DNA from: Tetradesmus obliquus
Taxonomy: Eukaryota > Chlorophyta > Chlorophyceae > Sphaeropleales > Scenedesmaceae
NCBI GenBank assembly: GCA_030272155.1
Contig: CP126193.1
Coordinates: 6,634,001-6,698,000 of the forward strand
DNA length: 64,000 bases
Direction: 5' to 3'
Positions 1 to 11,525 of the stretch are shown here, piece by piece (the stretch's first letter is position 1; every line of letters starts with the position of its first letter). A model generated the notes under the pieces. It made no database searches and was not told where the DNA came from. It saw only the letters and a list, made by a program, of their open reading frames with translations. Both the position numbers and the translations under genes were made by a program.

Positions 1-235
1 GTACTTGAAGCATCGCCGACGAAACACGCGCAAAGTTTTTTGAATCACAGAAGTATTAATGTATTATCATGTCAGGGAATTTCCCTTGGACTTCATTGTC
101 TGACGATGACATTTTTTGATTTGGTTTGAACTGATCATGCCGGTTGCTCTAACACCTGCCATGCATTTGTGCATCTAGCAAGATCGATTTGCTGCTTCTG
201 CCGTTGCATACGCTACTGTCGCAATACGGAGATCA
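1..235. other. 5' flank, no gene seen
   Basis: AT-richer than the following gene. I see no coding pattern, repeat or RNA gene here. It probably holds the promoter and 5' UTR of the helical-repeat gene that begins at 236, but I could not assign a TATA box or other element. Confidence 0.4.
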
Positions 236-3200
236 ATGGCTTGTGTGGCTGATGCCCAGCTCTCTGCTGCAGCAAAGCTGCAGCATCAACACCATCAGGT
301 GCTTAGCCTGTGCACAGACTACCTCCACGACTGCAAGTCGCTCGCCAAACTAAGCACTGCCAGCAAGCAGGCTCGCCAGGACGTGCAGAGGCATGTGCAG
401 CAGCAGCTAGCCAGCCTGCTGGCTACTGCTGTCGCACATGCCCAGCAGTGCCGGCCACGGTACCCATGGCACATCGGTTGCGGCTTCACCCATCCTTCGG
501 TATTTTATTAAAGAAAGCATTACTGCCACCTTTCGAGTGGCTGCTCGCCACAGCTGGCCCAGCAGTGGTAGCTGCACCTGCAGTGACGCAAGCGCTGCTG
601 CAGCTATCGCAGGATCTGCCTGAAGCTTTGCAGGAAGCTCTGTTACAAACCGCATTCAAACGCGGGCTGCAGCTGTCAGCCGAGCAGCTGGTGGATGCTG
701 CAAGGCAGCGGCTGCGGGGGCTGGGCAGCTGGGTTGATGCAGTTGGGGACACACTGCCCCCATGCAGCAACAGCCCTATGACGCTTGCAGACGTCACCAC
801 CATGATGCAATGCCTGGTGTGTCTTTGCGGGCGCTGCACAGACGGGGTGAGCAAGCAGCAGCCAGCTTGTGCTGTATGTATGCTGTATATGTACGCATGT
901 TGTGCTGACGGTGGCAGGCTGACAGATGCATATGCCACTGCTTTGCACTGTGTGCAAGTGGTTGAGCTTGTCCAACAGCTATGTACAATGCACCTGCAAC
1001 ATGTAACCTGCTTGTACCGCTGCAACCAGGGCTGTCATGTTCGTTGCGTGTGCAGTTTGAAGCTCCAAACCTACCGCATGCTGTATAGCTGTTCTGGCAA
1101 AATGCAGAAGAAAGCAGCTGTAATAGCACTGGTGCACATCTGCTGCAACTCCGCTGTGTCTACTGCAGGGCATCATGTGGGGTGCCCATCTGCTGCGCAA
1201 GCTGACATCACAGCAGCTGGCAGATGTGCTGACAGTAGCGCTCAACCTGACAACCTCTTGGCAGGCAGACTCCATTCTGTGCTTCTGCCGTGAGCACAAC
1301 AGGCTGCTGCATACCGGCAGCAGCAGCAACAGCAGCAGCAGTGCTGCTGCTGAGCGCATCAGCAGTGATGACAGCAGCAACAACAGCATGGTGCAGCTGG
1401 CAGAGCACCTGCTCACCACAGCCATGATCCGCAGACACCACGACTTCGTAGCGTGCCTGGCAGACGCACCAGCAGCCAGCCAGCTCAGCCCCCAGGCAGT
1501 GGCAAAGCTGTTGTGCCTGCGCATGCAGCTAGAGCAGCAGCAGGAGGCGCCGCGGGCATCACAGCATGAGTTGCATCAGCGGGGTGTGGCCGGCTCTGGG
1601 GACATCCTTCGGCTGCCTGGCGCCAAAGCTATGCAGCCAGCCAGCTTAGCAACCCTTGTCAGCCTTTCCTGCAAGCAAGGGCACCTGCACTTCCTGCAGT
1701 GCATGGCCAGCGCAGTACCAGCCATGCAGCAGCTGCCGTCACGCGTGCTGTGTGACACGCTGCTAGCCGCAGGTGCAGCAGAACAGCGGCAGCTGGTGCG
1801 GCAGCTAGCAGGGCTACAGGCAGCGCAGCAGCTCGCGCCTGGCGATGCTGTGTGGCTGCTGCAGGAGCTGCTGCAAAGAGGCGGCTGGGGCCTAGGCGTG
1901 TGTGATGTGTGGGAAGATCTGCAGCCTATGCAGCTAGGCAGCCAGCTCACAGGCGACGAGCTGCTGCAGCTGCTGCGTGCAGCCATTCGCAGTGAGGATG
2001 GCGGCGCAGTGGGTGATGTGGCGAGCCTGACGCCAGCAGCACACCAGATCGATGACATTGCAGGATACACAGCTTTCCTGCAAGAGGCAATGCGTGCCGG
2101 CTTGGAGTATGCTATCCTGCAAGATGCGGCGCTGGACGTTCCTGCAACGCAGCTGCTGCCTGTTGCGGCAGTGCTAGACTTCATCCAGCAAGGCATTAAA
2201 GGTGATGTGCCATTGTTTGACTTTCTGTTTGATCTTCCGGCAGTTGGCAGGTTTGACGCAGCCGCCATTGACCAGCTGCTGCTGGCACTCCTGCAGCAGC
2301 GGCAGCAGCTGCAGCATCAGTACAAAGGGCTGCTGCCAAAACTGGCAGTCCTGCTGAAAGCTCCTGCAGCAGAGCAGCTGTCTGCAGAGACAGTGACAGC
2401 GGTGCTCAAATATGCAGTGCAGGAGAAGCAGTCGCATTATAGCGGCTGTGCTGGGCAGTTTGCCTTTCAACGCGAGGTGCAGCAGCAGGTGCTAGCGCTT
2501 CCTGCAGTGCAGCGGCTGCCTGTGGATGCGGTGACAAGTGTCCTAGCAGCAGCAGTCGCAGCAGGGAATGAAGCAGCCGTAAGCAGCATAGGTTCAAGTC
2601 TGCCGGCAGCGCAGCAGCTGAGCAGGCAGGCGATAGCGTGCTTGATCAGTCGGGCGCTGCAGGCAGGTTACTTCAACATCATGATGGTCCTGCAGGAGCT
2701 ACCGCAAGCGTCTGAAGTCACGGCAGAGGATTGCAACCTGCTTGATGGTGTGCACGTGCTAGAGATGCTACACTCACTGATCAAAGCAGGCGACAGCGAA
2801 CACATCATTGCCGCGTGCGGAGGCGTAACTGAGCATGACGTCAGCATCGGCAGCGACGGCGTGCAGCAGCTGCTGCATCACGCGCTGTTCCATATGGATG
2901 CTGCTGACATCACTGCAACTGCTGCCCAGCAGCTGCTTCAGCTGAGTGATGCCCAGGCAGTCGATGCAGCTGCAGTAGAAGAGCTGTTGGCAGCTTGTGT
3001 TGCTCGGGGCTCAGCTGCAGGGGTGCAGCTGGTCAGTCAGCTGCCAGCAGCAGCGCAGATAGACCAACAGAGCGCGGAGCAGCTACTGATGGCAGCGCTG
3101 CGGAAGTGCAGGGGCAGCAGTGTATCATCATATGAGCTGCTGTCTTGGCTGCTGCAGCTGCCAGCGGTGCTGCGGCTGGAAGGGCCTGCACTTGCTCGGC

Positions 3201-3439
3201 TGTTGAAGGCAGGGATGGAGTGGAAGCTGCCACATGTTTCATTGCAGCTGTGCAAGGAGCTGCCAGCAGCACAGCAGGGGGACCTAGGCAGCGCTGCTGT
3301 GCGGGAGCTGCTGCTGCTGGCGTTTGAACAGCAGCAATGGGACCTGTTTGATTGGCTGCGGAAGCTGCCGGCTGCACCGCTGGGCGATGAGCAGGTAGCG
3401 TTCTGCTGCGAAGTGCGGGGCTTTGTTTCCTCGGCCTGA
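236..3439 (+). CDS. Helical-repeat protein of unknown function (PPR/ankyrin-like solenoid)
   Basis: Not recognised as a named protein. The best-supported part is the exon 1169-3439 (756 codons, stop TGA). It follows an intron 847-1168 (GTGAGC donor, CTGCAG acceptor) that joins it in phase 0 to coding sequence from about 518 to 846. A first exon from the ATG at 236 is likely, but its junction is unresolved; one option is an unusually short 41-nt intron at 477-517. The protein is built from 34-38-residue units of two predicted helices, with a core like 'LL.AAL..G....L..LPAA.QL'. The linker 'LPAxxxL' recurs about 15 times, giving an alpha-alpha solenoid resembling PPR or worn ankyrin repeats. 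It is very rich in Ala, Leu and Gln. There is a Ser/Asn homopolymer near 1318-1385 and no clear signal peptide or membrane segment. A scaffold or nucleic-acid-binding role is possible but not shown. Confidence 0.7.
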
Positions 3440-4837
3440 GCTTGCCTGTTGTGCCTGCAACAGCTAGCTTGCTGAGCTAGTGCCAGGCTTGAATTTTCGT
3501 CAAAATGTGTACTGTGTTGTATTGTTTTGTTACCCCAGCGGTGCATAATGTGTGTGCCAGTGCTGCTGGGGTGCACCCCACCCATCCGGTTTGGTGTGCA
3601 GTTCAAGTAGGTTGCCACGCTGCGTTGCAGTTGCGCTTGTGCAGATGCTTTTGATCAGGAGGGCTTGGCGGTCATGGTGCACCGTATGTGGTTATACTGG
3701 TCTGTTCTGTTGGGGCTGTGTGACAGCTGTTCTCAGAGCACCCAAGTGCTCACACGCAGCCTGGCAATTTTGTGCCAGACGACGACATGCTACATGCTGT
3801 AGAACCCAGCTCATGAGCGCTCATGCGCAGTATGGTGAGTCGTAATGTTCATTTTGCTTTGCCAGCTGCTGGACTTTGCCTTATGAGCGACTGCCCCAGC
3901 CACCTGGCTAGAGATTTGTGACAGCATGCTGTCTGCTGGTGCAGGTTGCACTTGGAGCAAGCTGTCAGCGGTGTGCCGCTGTGCACCGCAGTAATACGTC
4001 TCTAGATATAGCATGAGAGACTTGGGGTGCAACAGTGTGCATCGTGTTCTATGGTGTTCGCTCTCTTTTCTTCATGTCTCAGACCATGTGTGTCAACCCT
4101 GTTGTGGCTCACACCATCTAAGATTGTGCAAGGACCCACATGAAACTATCCTCTCTGTATTACTGGACCAAGACTTTTGCAAGTACATGCATATACAACA
4201 GGATGCTGATGATAACTGCAGGACTAGGGTGGTCCCGGCCTGTATAGCCTGGCCTGCTTGCACTCAGAGCACTGCCCTGGCAGGGCTTGAAACAAAGTGT
4301 GACACACTGTGACATGTACAGGCTACTGCAGTGGTGATGGTATTGTGCGGCCTGCATGTTGAGTTGAATGGTGTAATTTTTATGCTGGTGATAAAACCAC
4401 CTAATTGAAGATCAATGAGCGCAGAGTGCGTGGCCGTGAACGATAATGCAACTTCGACACCTCACAGCTGTTGCTGCTGGTTAGTCATTTCGCGCCGGGC
4501 CGTATGGCAGCTCATGGCACGTCTAGAAGGGTTTGCCACACGCTAATGGTCATCTCTTGTTGAACGGCAAGTGCGTTAAGCGGGAAATTCGCCGAAACTC
4601 TCGGAACGCAGAAGCAAACGGACCATTCGCACAATTCTTCTTGTGATAGACGCTCAGCTGGTTCCAACACTTCACTGGCCGTGATCACGACACAAACCGT
4701 ACTTGGATATACATCACGCCTCAACAAAGTCAAGTAGGGTTGTGGAGCAGTCGAGCAGCAGCAGCAACAGCAGCACATTGCACTGCAGCAGCACGGCAAC
4801 CTCCTAGCCAACCAGCAGCAGCGCAGCCTTCGCAAAC
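3440..4837. other. Intergenic region between repeat protein and kinase
   Basis: This holds the 3' UTR of the upstream gene and the promoter region of the kinase gene. Only short chance ORFs without a repeat or family pattern are present. No RNA gene or mobile element was recognised. Confidence 0.4.
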
Positions 4838-5872
4838 ATGCTGCTGGCAGGCATTCTCAAGCCCCTGCAGGCCTGCCAGCAGCATTGGCTAGGCCTGCTG
4901 CACACTGCACAGCAGAACTCAACAGCAGCAGCAGCAGCGCTAGGCAGGCGCAGTGTGTGGAATGAGCACATGGAGCAGAGTGAAGCCCGCAAAGCAGACA
5001 GCTTCTATGACTCAACAGTAGAGAAGGTGAGAGCATAGCACATGCAAGCAGATGAGGACATTTGCTGAACATGCAGGTTTCAACCAATGCACAGCGCCTG
5101 CCAAAGCATGAGCACCAGCAGAGTCCGTGGTGCAATGTCAACAGCAGGATCTTCTGCATGCACATGCAGCTATGCAGCTGCTCTGATGCTTTTCTGCTTT
5201 ATTATTTGCCGCCTGGTTTGAGCCCTCACTGTTGTTGCCAGCACAATGTGTGTGCATGAACAGCAAAGCTATGTGCATGTCATCAGGTGCCATGTCAAGG
5301 GGAGCGTCCGACCATCGGCAGCGCATCACCACACAGCTCCCACCATGTGCTGTGTTATGTTTCAGCTTTGCTACAACCTGTCATGCATCGTCATGCTGTG
5401 CAGTACGCAGTGATGCCCGTTGAGACGCTGTCCCTGGAGCAGGTGCGCCCTGCCATGCCGCCGCCGCAGCAGCTGCAGCGCTTCATGATGCTTGTGCACG
5501 GTGCTTGTTGCACGGTACTTGTTGCACGATGCTTATGCTGCATGTACGCCAATGCCGCACAAGTCACCACCCACAATGATCTGGCATAGAGCATGAGTAG
5601 CATTGACCTTCATGCGCTGAGCTGGCCAAACAAGGATTGGTCAAATCTTGCCACACTGCAGCTGCGCTATCGCAGCAAAAAAGGTGGCAATGCGCATTCA
5701 CATGGCGCCAGACATGCCGCTCATGGTCCGCACTGCGCATGCATGAACAGCACTTGACATGACACCTGTGGTAAGTATTGCCAGTAACCTGGCTCCAAAC
5801 AAGCGCTGGAGTCAATCGGGTGCTGCAGGCCTTGGCAGTGCTAAAGTAGATGGTTGGGTTGACTGCGTGCCG

Positions 5873-5912
<40 letters not shown>

Positions 5913-8900
5913 GCAGATGCTGCACATTGGGCGCAACGTTGCCTCTGATCCCAGCAAGGTGGTGCAGAGCGCACACTTTGTGCAGCAGGAGGTGAGCAGC
6001 AGCAGGGTCAGCAGCAGCACACTAGCACCAGCAGCAGCATCAATTGAGGTGTGGACGATTGAGCAACCGGCGGTGCCTGTGTCGTCATTTGCCATTTAAC
6101 TCTGTGCTGAGCACTGCTGCAGAAGGTGGTTACCCTCTGCATCTGCATCACACATGTGTCTGCTGTGATTCAACGGGGTTTGTGCTGTGCCTGGTCTGCT
6201 GCAGCTGCCAAAGCGCCTGGCACGCCGCCTGCTGGACCTGCAGCTGCTGCCGTGAGTATGCAGCCTCGTTGCTCTGTCTGTTGCAACAGTCAGTGCATGG
6301 CATCAGTTGGGCTTGTGGGTACCACAGTAGGTTTCACTGCAGCACGCGCATGGCAGTCCAATGTAGGCTTTCAGTATCACAGCAGACGCGCAGCGACAGC
6401 AGCATAAAGGTGTCAGCCCTTGTTGCATTGTAACACAGAGGGCTTGCACCTTTTGCTACCATCTCAGATGTGGTTTGGCTGGCGTACATCTCTCTGCCAC
6501 ACCTGCTGCTGATGCTGTTGCTGCAGGCACCTGGTGGTAAGCAACCCGCACATCAAGCGCGTGTACAACGCCTACTTCCATGCTTTTGAGACGCTGCGGG
6601 CCTACCCGCCAGTAAAAACTGTGGCAGACAACGCAGCTTTTTGCGTACTGCTGCGGCGGCTGGTGGACGAGCACGGTGAGCAACTGAGTGAAGCACACGG
6701 CAGCTGCCAGAGGCAGAGGGTGGCGTGCTGCGAAAGTATGTGTGCTTGCACCTCACTGTGCACGCTGCTGCTGTTGCTGCTGCGGCGGCGGCTGCGGCTG
6801 CGGCTGGTGAACGCGGGGCGCTGTGGGGCTTTGTATCTTCATTGTGTCTGTGCAGAAGCCTGGCTGCTGCCGCTGCTGCTGTTGCCGCAGGCCCGCTGCT
6901 TGACCTGCTGGCGCGGGGCCTAGTGGAGGTTCGCATGCATGTGACATGACTCACACACAATTCACGCTGCTGCTGCTGATGCTGATGCTGATGCTGATGC
7001 TGCTGCTGCTGCTGCTGCTGATGCTGCTGATGCTGATGCTGCTGCTTGATTGCTGCATTGTTTCTGCCGTCTTAGGCCCGCTGCTTGATCTGCTGGCGCG
7101 GGGCCTAGTGGAGGTCCGTGCAAAGCGGCTGGTGGGTCCTGCACTGGACCTGGACAGGTTCCTGGACGCCATGCTGCGCAGGTAACACCAACAGTACATT
7201 ATGTACTGAAATCGGAAGCGGTCCTTATATATACAACAATGCTAAAGATCATACAATGGACGTAGCATTGCAGCTGTGCTTTGCAACTGCTGTGTCGTGC
7301 CTTTGAAGCATATGATGCTTTGCTTGCGGTCTGACTGCTGCTGCTGCTGCTGCTGCCTCCGCAGCCGCATCAGCCGGCGCGTCATCGCGGAGCAGCACCT
7401 GCACATCGCCAATGCCCGACCAGGCTACATCGGCAGCATCGCCACTGCGCTGGACGTGGCTGATGCAGTGGACTTTGCAGGACAGCGCGCGGTGCAGGTG
7501 CGCAAGTGCTATGTTACAATTGAAGCGCATGCATGTTCTGGGTGGTATGTTGCATGTTGTGTGTGTTGTGTTGTGTGGGAAGTGGACTGGCTACATCGCC
7601 ACAGCACTGGACGTGGCTGGCGCGGTGGACTTTGCAGGACAGCACGCGGTGCAGGTGCGCAAGTGCCGCAGGTAAAAGGCACTGTATCTGGTGGTAGAGG
7701 GCTGTGAAGTCTGTTATGTGGTGCAGGTGTGATGGTGTGTGCGGTTTGTGGGGCAGCGGGCGGGCCGGGGCGCAGCCAAATGCTTGCAGGTGCAGTGCGT
7801 GTTCTCGGTGTCTCGATGTTGTGGTGTGTGGGGCAGTGGACTGGCTACATCGGCAGAATCGCCTCAGCACTGGGCGTGGCTGATGCGGTGGACTTTGCAG
7901 GACAGCGCGTGGTGCAGGTGCGCAGGACATGTCAGTTTTGCCAGGTTCTGCAGCAGGTTGTGTGTTGTGTGGGGCAATGAGCTGGCTGCACAGCGCTGGA
8001 TGTGGCTGATGCAGTTGGCTTTGCGGGGCAGCGCGCGGTGTAGGTGAGCAGTGATGATGTCGGCTGTGCAGCGTGCGCACGGAGACGTACATTGTCGGAG
8101 CCGAAAATGCAGTGCGCTGTGTGCATGGAGGCTTACTGTTACTTACGGTTCGGGAGCGCCAAAGTGCGCTGTGTGCATTCCTGCTGTAGTATCTTTCTCC
8201 CTGCATGAACACTCTCGTGGCATGCCGCAGGCGTACGGCACCGCCTCCAAGGAGGTGGTGGCGGCGGGCGACCTGGCGGGCGACCCCCTGTCCTGTTGAG
8301 TGTGCAGAGATGCGCACAACATGCACTGCAGCTTACCAAAATGTGCCACCATTTCCCACTTCAATCTGCAGGTGTGCATGGAGCCGTACGCCATTGCGCC
8401 AGAGGTGGTGGTGGCGGGGAACCTTTTGGCTGCTGCTGCAACTTCCCCCTGCTGCCTCTTCCGCTTCTCTCGGTGCTGTGCAACACTGCTCTACCTGCTT
8501 GCTTGCTGGGCAACCTCATTCTCTCTGCAATGCTGTTTCTTTCTTCACACCAATCGTCCCATCAGGTGTGCATGGAGGCGTACGGCATTGCCCCAGAGGT
8601 GCTGGTGGCGGGTGACCTGTCAGCACGGCTGCCCTACCTGCCCTCACACCTGGACTACATGCTGTACGAGCTGCTAAAAAACTCCATGCGCGCAGGTAAT
8701 TCAACCGCACGAAATAGAACAGGCGAGGTGATATCTGTGGCAGTTGGCTGTTGGTTGTCACCTGGACTACATGCTGTACGAGCTGCTCAGAAACTCCATG
8801 CGCACAGGTGAAAGCTGAATGGTAGAAGCTCAATAAAAATGTGTGATGTTGCGTGGCTGTATTTTCAAGGATCACTTCAGCCATACAGCAGTCGAGCGGC

Positions 8901-9295
8901 GTGCTGAAAGCTGAAATGACTTGTGCTGCTTATTTTCAGGCAAGCGTTACACATGTTTCAGTGCCTGCTGTAGTATGAACTACATGTTTAGTCAACACAA
9001 CATTTGTCTTATCTCCATGCTTCTCTTGCCGCTGCTGCAGTCGTTGAACGCCACAGAGGGGCAACCTACAGCACTCGGCGCCGCATTCCGCCCATACAGG
9101 TGCAGCCAGCTAACGCCTGCTAGTATGCCGCTGTTGTCAGCTTCGTCTCTCTATCTCATGCCACACATGTGTGTGTTGCTCTGGCAGCTCTGGGCTTTAG
9201 GGTAAGAGTTTAACCTGCCAACGGCATTCTTGCATGTGCACAGCCACACGCCGCAGCCGAAACGCAGCAGCAATGGCTGATCTGGTTACTGTCCT

Positions 9296-9326
<31 letters not shown>

Positions 9327-11285
9327 CACGCGTGTGCAGTGGTGCCACCCACTTGAGTATACGCATCAGCGACCAAGGTGGGGGCCTGCCCATGGAGCAC
9401 CTGGAGCAGGTGAGGCAGGATGAACTTCACGGCTGAGAGCAGTGGGAAGTTCACGGCTGGGTGCAGTAACAATTTCACAGCTGGGTGCAGTGGGACGTTC
9501 ACGGCTGGGCGCAGCTGAGACGCCACACCACATAATCGAGCATGGAGGTTCTTCTGTACGCTGCACTACAGAGCACACAGAACAGGTGATGCAGAGCAAA
9601 GCCCAGGCAGCACGGCTGCCCTGACTGTGATGAGATGCATCGCACTATTGCTCTTAGCACGCAATTGTGCGGCAACTGAAAACGCCGTTCACATCTTCAC
9701 ATATGTAATGCATGCGCTGCCGCTGCTGCTGCTCGATGCTGCTGTCAGGTGTGGTCGTATGGCTTCACCACCAGTGCCAGTGGAGTGCCAGACTTAGAGC
9801 AGCAGCAGCAGCAGCAGCAGCAGCACATTGATGAGGCTAACTGGGCAGGTGGCAGCAGCAGCAGCAGTGCTGGTGAGCTGTGCTATGCTGTGGGTTTGCC
9901 GATGGAGCATGTGTGGGGATTAAACGCTATGCCTTCGATTTTCTCACGCGCACCAACATTGCGACATCTCACTAGCATGTGATCAACTAATGCGGCAGCT
10001 AAAAGGAGTTGTTGTATGCGTAACCGAGCGGAAAAGCCTGCAGCTGAATGGTGTTGACCTGTTGCAAAACATGAGCAGTGCTTACCCAACTTGAAGTAAC
10101 TCTGCCCTTGCATGTGCTGCTGATGCCTTGCCTTCCCTCCTGCGCCTGCACTCTGAACAATCAGACTCTGCAAGCGACCCCAGCAGCACCAAAGAAGCCA
10201 CAGCAGCAGCCGCAGCAGCAGAGGCGGCAGCAGCGGCGGCTGCCGACGCGCAGCTGCGCAAGACAGCCAACCAATTCGGAGCACTGCTGGCAAATGTTTC
10301 GGATGCTCCTCGGCAGCGCTACAGCCTGGCCGGCCTCGGATTTGGCTTACCACTATCACGGTTGCATGCGCGATACTTTGGTAGGTACCTGAGCTGAGGT
10401 TTTGTTTGTGTGGTTGTGGTGCTAAGTGACACATGGAGTGCTGAATGTGTCTGTATGCTGGCTGGGCATGCACAACTTGCTTTGTTGTTGTCACTGTTGC
10501 ATTTGGCAGCAGGATGCAGTGTCACGTGCGCAACGTGTTGCTGCTGCACGCATCGCCGGATGCGGCAAGCACTACATGTGTGTTCAGGTGTATGCGCTGG
10601 CTACGTAAGGGGCAGCTGTTCGTTGTCAGCTATCGCTTTTGTCTTTGACAGCAGGCTGCTGTGGTGTGCGTAGCTGATCGCCGCCGTGCATACCACGGCA
10701 CTTGCTGGTGAGTAGATAACCACGGCCGTGTTGCGATGTGGTTCACCTGTCAAAACCTTGTTTCGTGCAGAAGTCCTGCCAGCACTTTTTATTTACGACA
10801 TGCTGTGCGTGCGCATTCTCTCGAGCAGGTGGCGACCTGCAGCTCAACCTGCCAGGCCACAGTGTGGATGCTTTCCTCACCCTGCGGGGCTCGACAACAT
10901 TGTGCGCACTACACCCGAGGTGCAGGGGGCAATCACATGCCGGTTTCCTGCTTGCAGTCCTAATCACTATAGTCTTCTTGTAAGCCATACCTTATCGGCA
11001 TCGGCAACCGCAATCACATGCCGGTTTCCTGCTTGCAGTCCTAACCAAGAAACCCTTTTTTCCACCGCCGGCCACTGTTGTGCAGGTGGCGACCTGCAGC
11101 TCGTCAACTTGCCAGGCTATGGTGTTGACGCTTTCCTCACCCTGCGGCGGCTTGACACAGCAGGCTGGCACGAGCAGCATGACGATGACGTTGCAGCAGC
11201 AGGCCAGGCGGCAGCCATTGCGGCAGCAGTGAAGGTGCAACAGCAGCTGGCGCAGGCGCGGGAGCCAGCACACCTGCCGCTGTGA
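4838..11285 (+). CDS. Mitochondrial 2-oxoacid dehydrogenase kinase (PDK/BCKDK family)
   Basis: Predicted to phosphorylate the E1 alpha subunit of pyruvate or branched-chain 2-oxoacid dehydrogenase in the mitochondrial matrix. Thirteen exons keep one frame (516 codons): 4838-5026, 5404-5442, 5917-5991, 6205-6251, 6527-6675, 7076-7181, 7365-7497, 8566-8695, 9041-9099, 9326-9409, 9749-9872, 10165-10380, 11086-11285. The N-terminal four-helix region carries 'LPKRLARRLLDL', 'NPHIKRVY' and 'RISRRVIAEQH' (about 202-213). The GHKL ATPase boxes follow: N box 'ELLKNSMRA' (about 281-289), G1 'SDQGGG' (about 324-329) and G2 'GLGFGLP' (about 435-441), then 'GGDLQL'. The N-terminal ~60 residues may be a transit peptide. 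The ATP lid between G1 and G2 is swollen by ~70 residues of poly-Gln, poly-Ser and poly-Ala. A Gln/Ala-rich tail of ~45 residues ends the protein. Several exons have extra partial copies nearby. PDK versus BCKDK cannot be settled by eye. Confidence 0.85.
6891..6928 (+). repeat. Partial extra copy of kinase exon 6
   Basis: The first 38 bases of exon 6 (7076-7181) occur here with one difference, after a usable acceptor (GTTGCCGCAG). The copy then diverges and lacks the rest of the exon. Splicing it in would not carry the conserved segment that follows, so it is probably a decaying duplicate or an alternative exon start. Confidence 0.75.
6968..7055 (+). repeat. CTG/ATG-rich microsatellite in intron
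   Basis: Interrupted (CTG)n with regular GATGCTG steps. It separates the partial exon 6 copy from the exon 6 used in the model. Confidence 0.8.
7590..8042 (+). repeat. Three extra copies of the 3' end of kinase exon 7
   Basis: The last ~74 bases of exon 7 (7424-7497, encoding 'DVADAVDFAGQRAVQ') recur at 7590-7654, 7844-7917 and 7984-8042. Each runs up to a GTG-type donor. The last copy has TAG where the others have CAG directly before the donor. No copy has its own obvious 3' splice site joining in frame, so they look like echoes of the exon's donor half. Confidence 0.8.
8231..8430 (+). repeat. Two partial copies of the 5' end of kinase exon 8
   Basis: Sequences related to the start of exon 8 (8566, 'VCMEAYGIAPEVLVAG') occur at 8231-8285 after CCGCAG and at 8372-8427 after CTGCAG. 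Both lack the N box that makes the full exon catalytically useful. Confidence 0.75.
8759..8807 (+). repeat. Partial copy of the 3' end of kinase exon 8 (N box)
   Basis: Repeats the last ~49 bases of exon 8, ending in a donor-like GTGAAA. It encodes 'YELLRNSMRT' instead of 'YELLKNSMRA'. It lies in the intron just after the real exon. Confidence 0.8.
9425..9515 (+). repeat. 24-25 bp minisatellite, four copies, in kinase intron
   Basis: Four copies of a unit starting TTCACGGCTGGGTGCAG lie directly downstream of exon 10. They are noncoding. Confidence 0.8.
10829..11044 (+). repeat. Partial copy of kinase exon 13 plus a 34-bp direct repeat
   Basis: 10829-10898 repeats the start of the last exon (11086, 'GGDLQL...DAFLTLR') with one codon missing. 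Between it and the real exon a perfect 34-bp repeat lies at 10930-10963 and 11011-11044. Each copy contains a CTTGCAG acceptor-like site. Confidence 0.8.
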
Positions 11286-11344
11286 TGCAAATTCAGCGGT
11301 GTGGCAATGGCGGCAGTGCGTGCGGAGATATTGTGACGAAGCAT

Positions 11345-11525
11345 GATCCCACAAGGGCGTTGGTTTGGGCTAGTACATGAGATTGCTGGCGCCTGTGTCA
11401 CAGCGCACAGCAGGCTGGCATGGGCAGCATGATGATGACGTGGCAGCAGCAGGCCAGGCGGCAGCAGTGAGGGTGCAGCAGCAGCTGGCGCAGGCGCGGG
11501 AGCCAGCGAGGCTTCCGCTGTGATG
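11345..11525 (+). repeat. Copy of the kinase C-terminal tail
   Basis: 11400-11524 repeats the end of the last exon, including the alternation of Asp, Ala and Gln codons and the final TGA ('QQQLAQAREPARLPL' then stop). It follows a short stretch (CACAAGGGCGTTGGTTTGGG) that also precedes the next copy at 13760. Confidence 0.8.

Noticed and set aside
1208..3618. Antisense open frames across the repeat-protein exon
   Set aside because: They are mirror readings of CAG/CTG-rich codons (poly-Ser, poly-Cys or poly-Ala) and end wherever the sense repeat changes.
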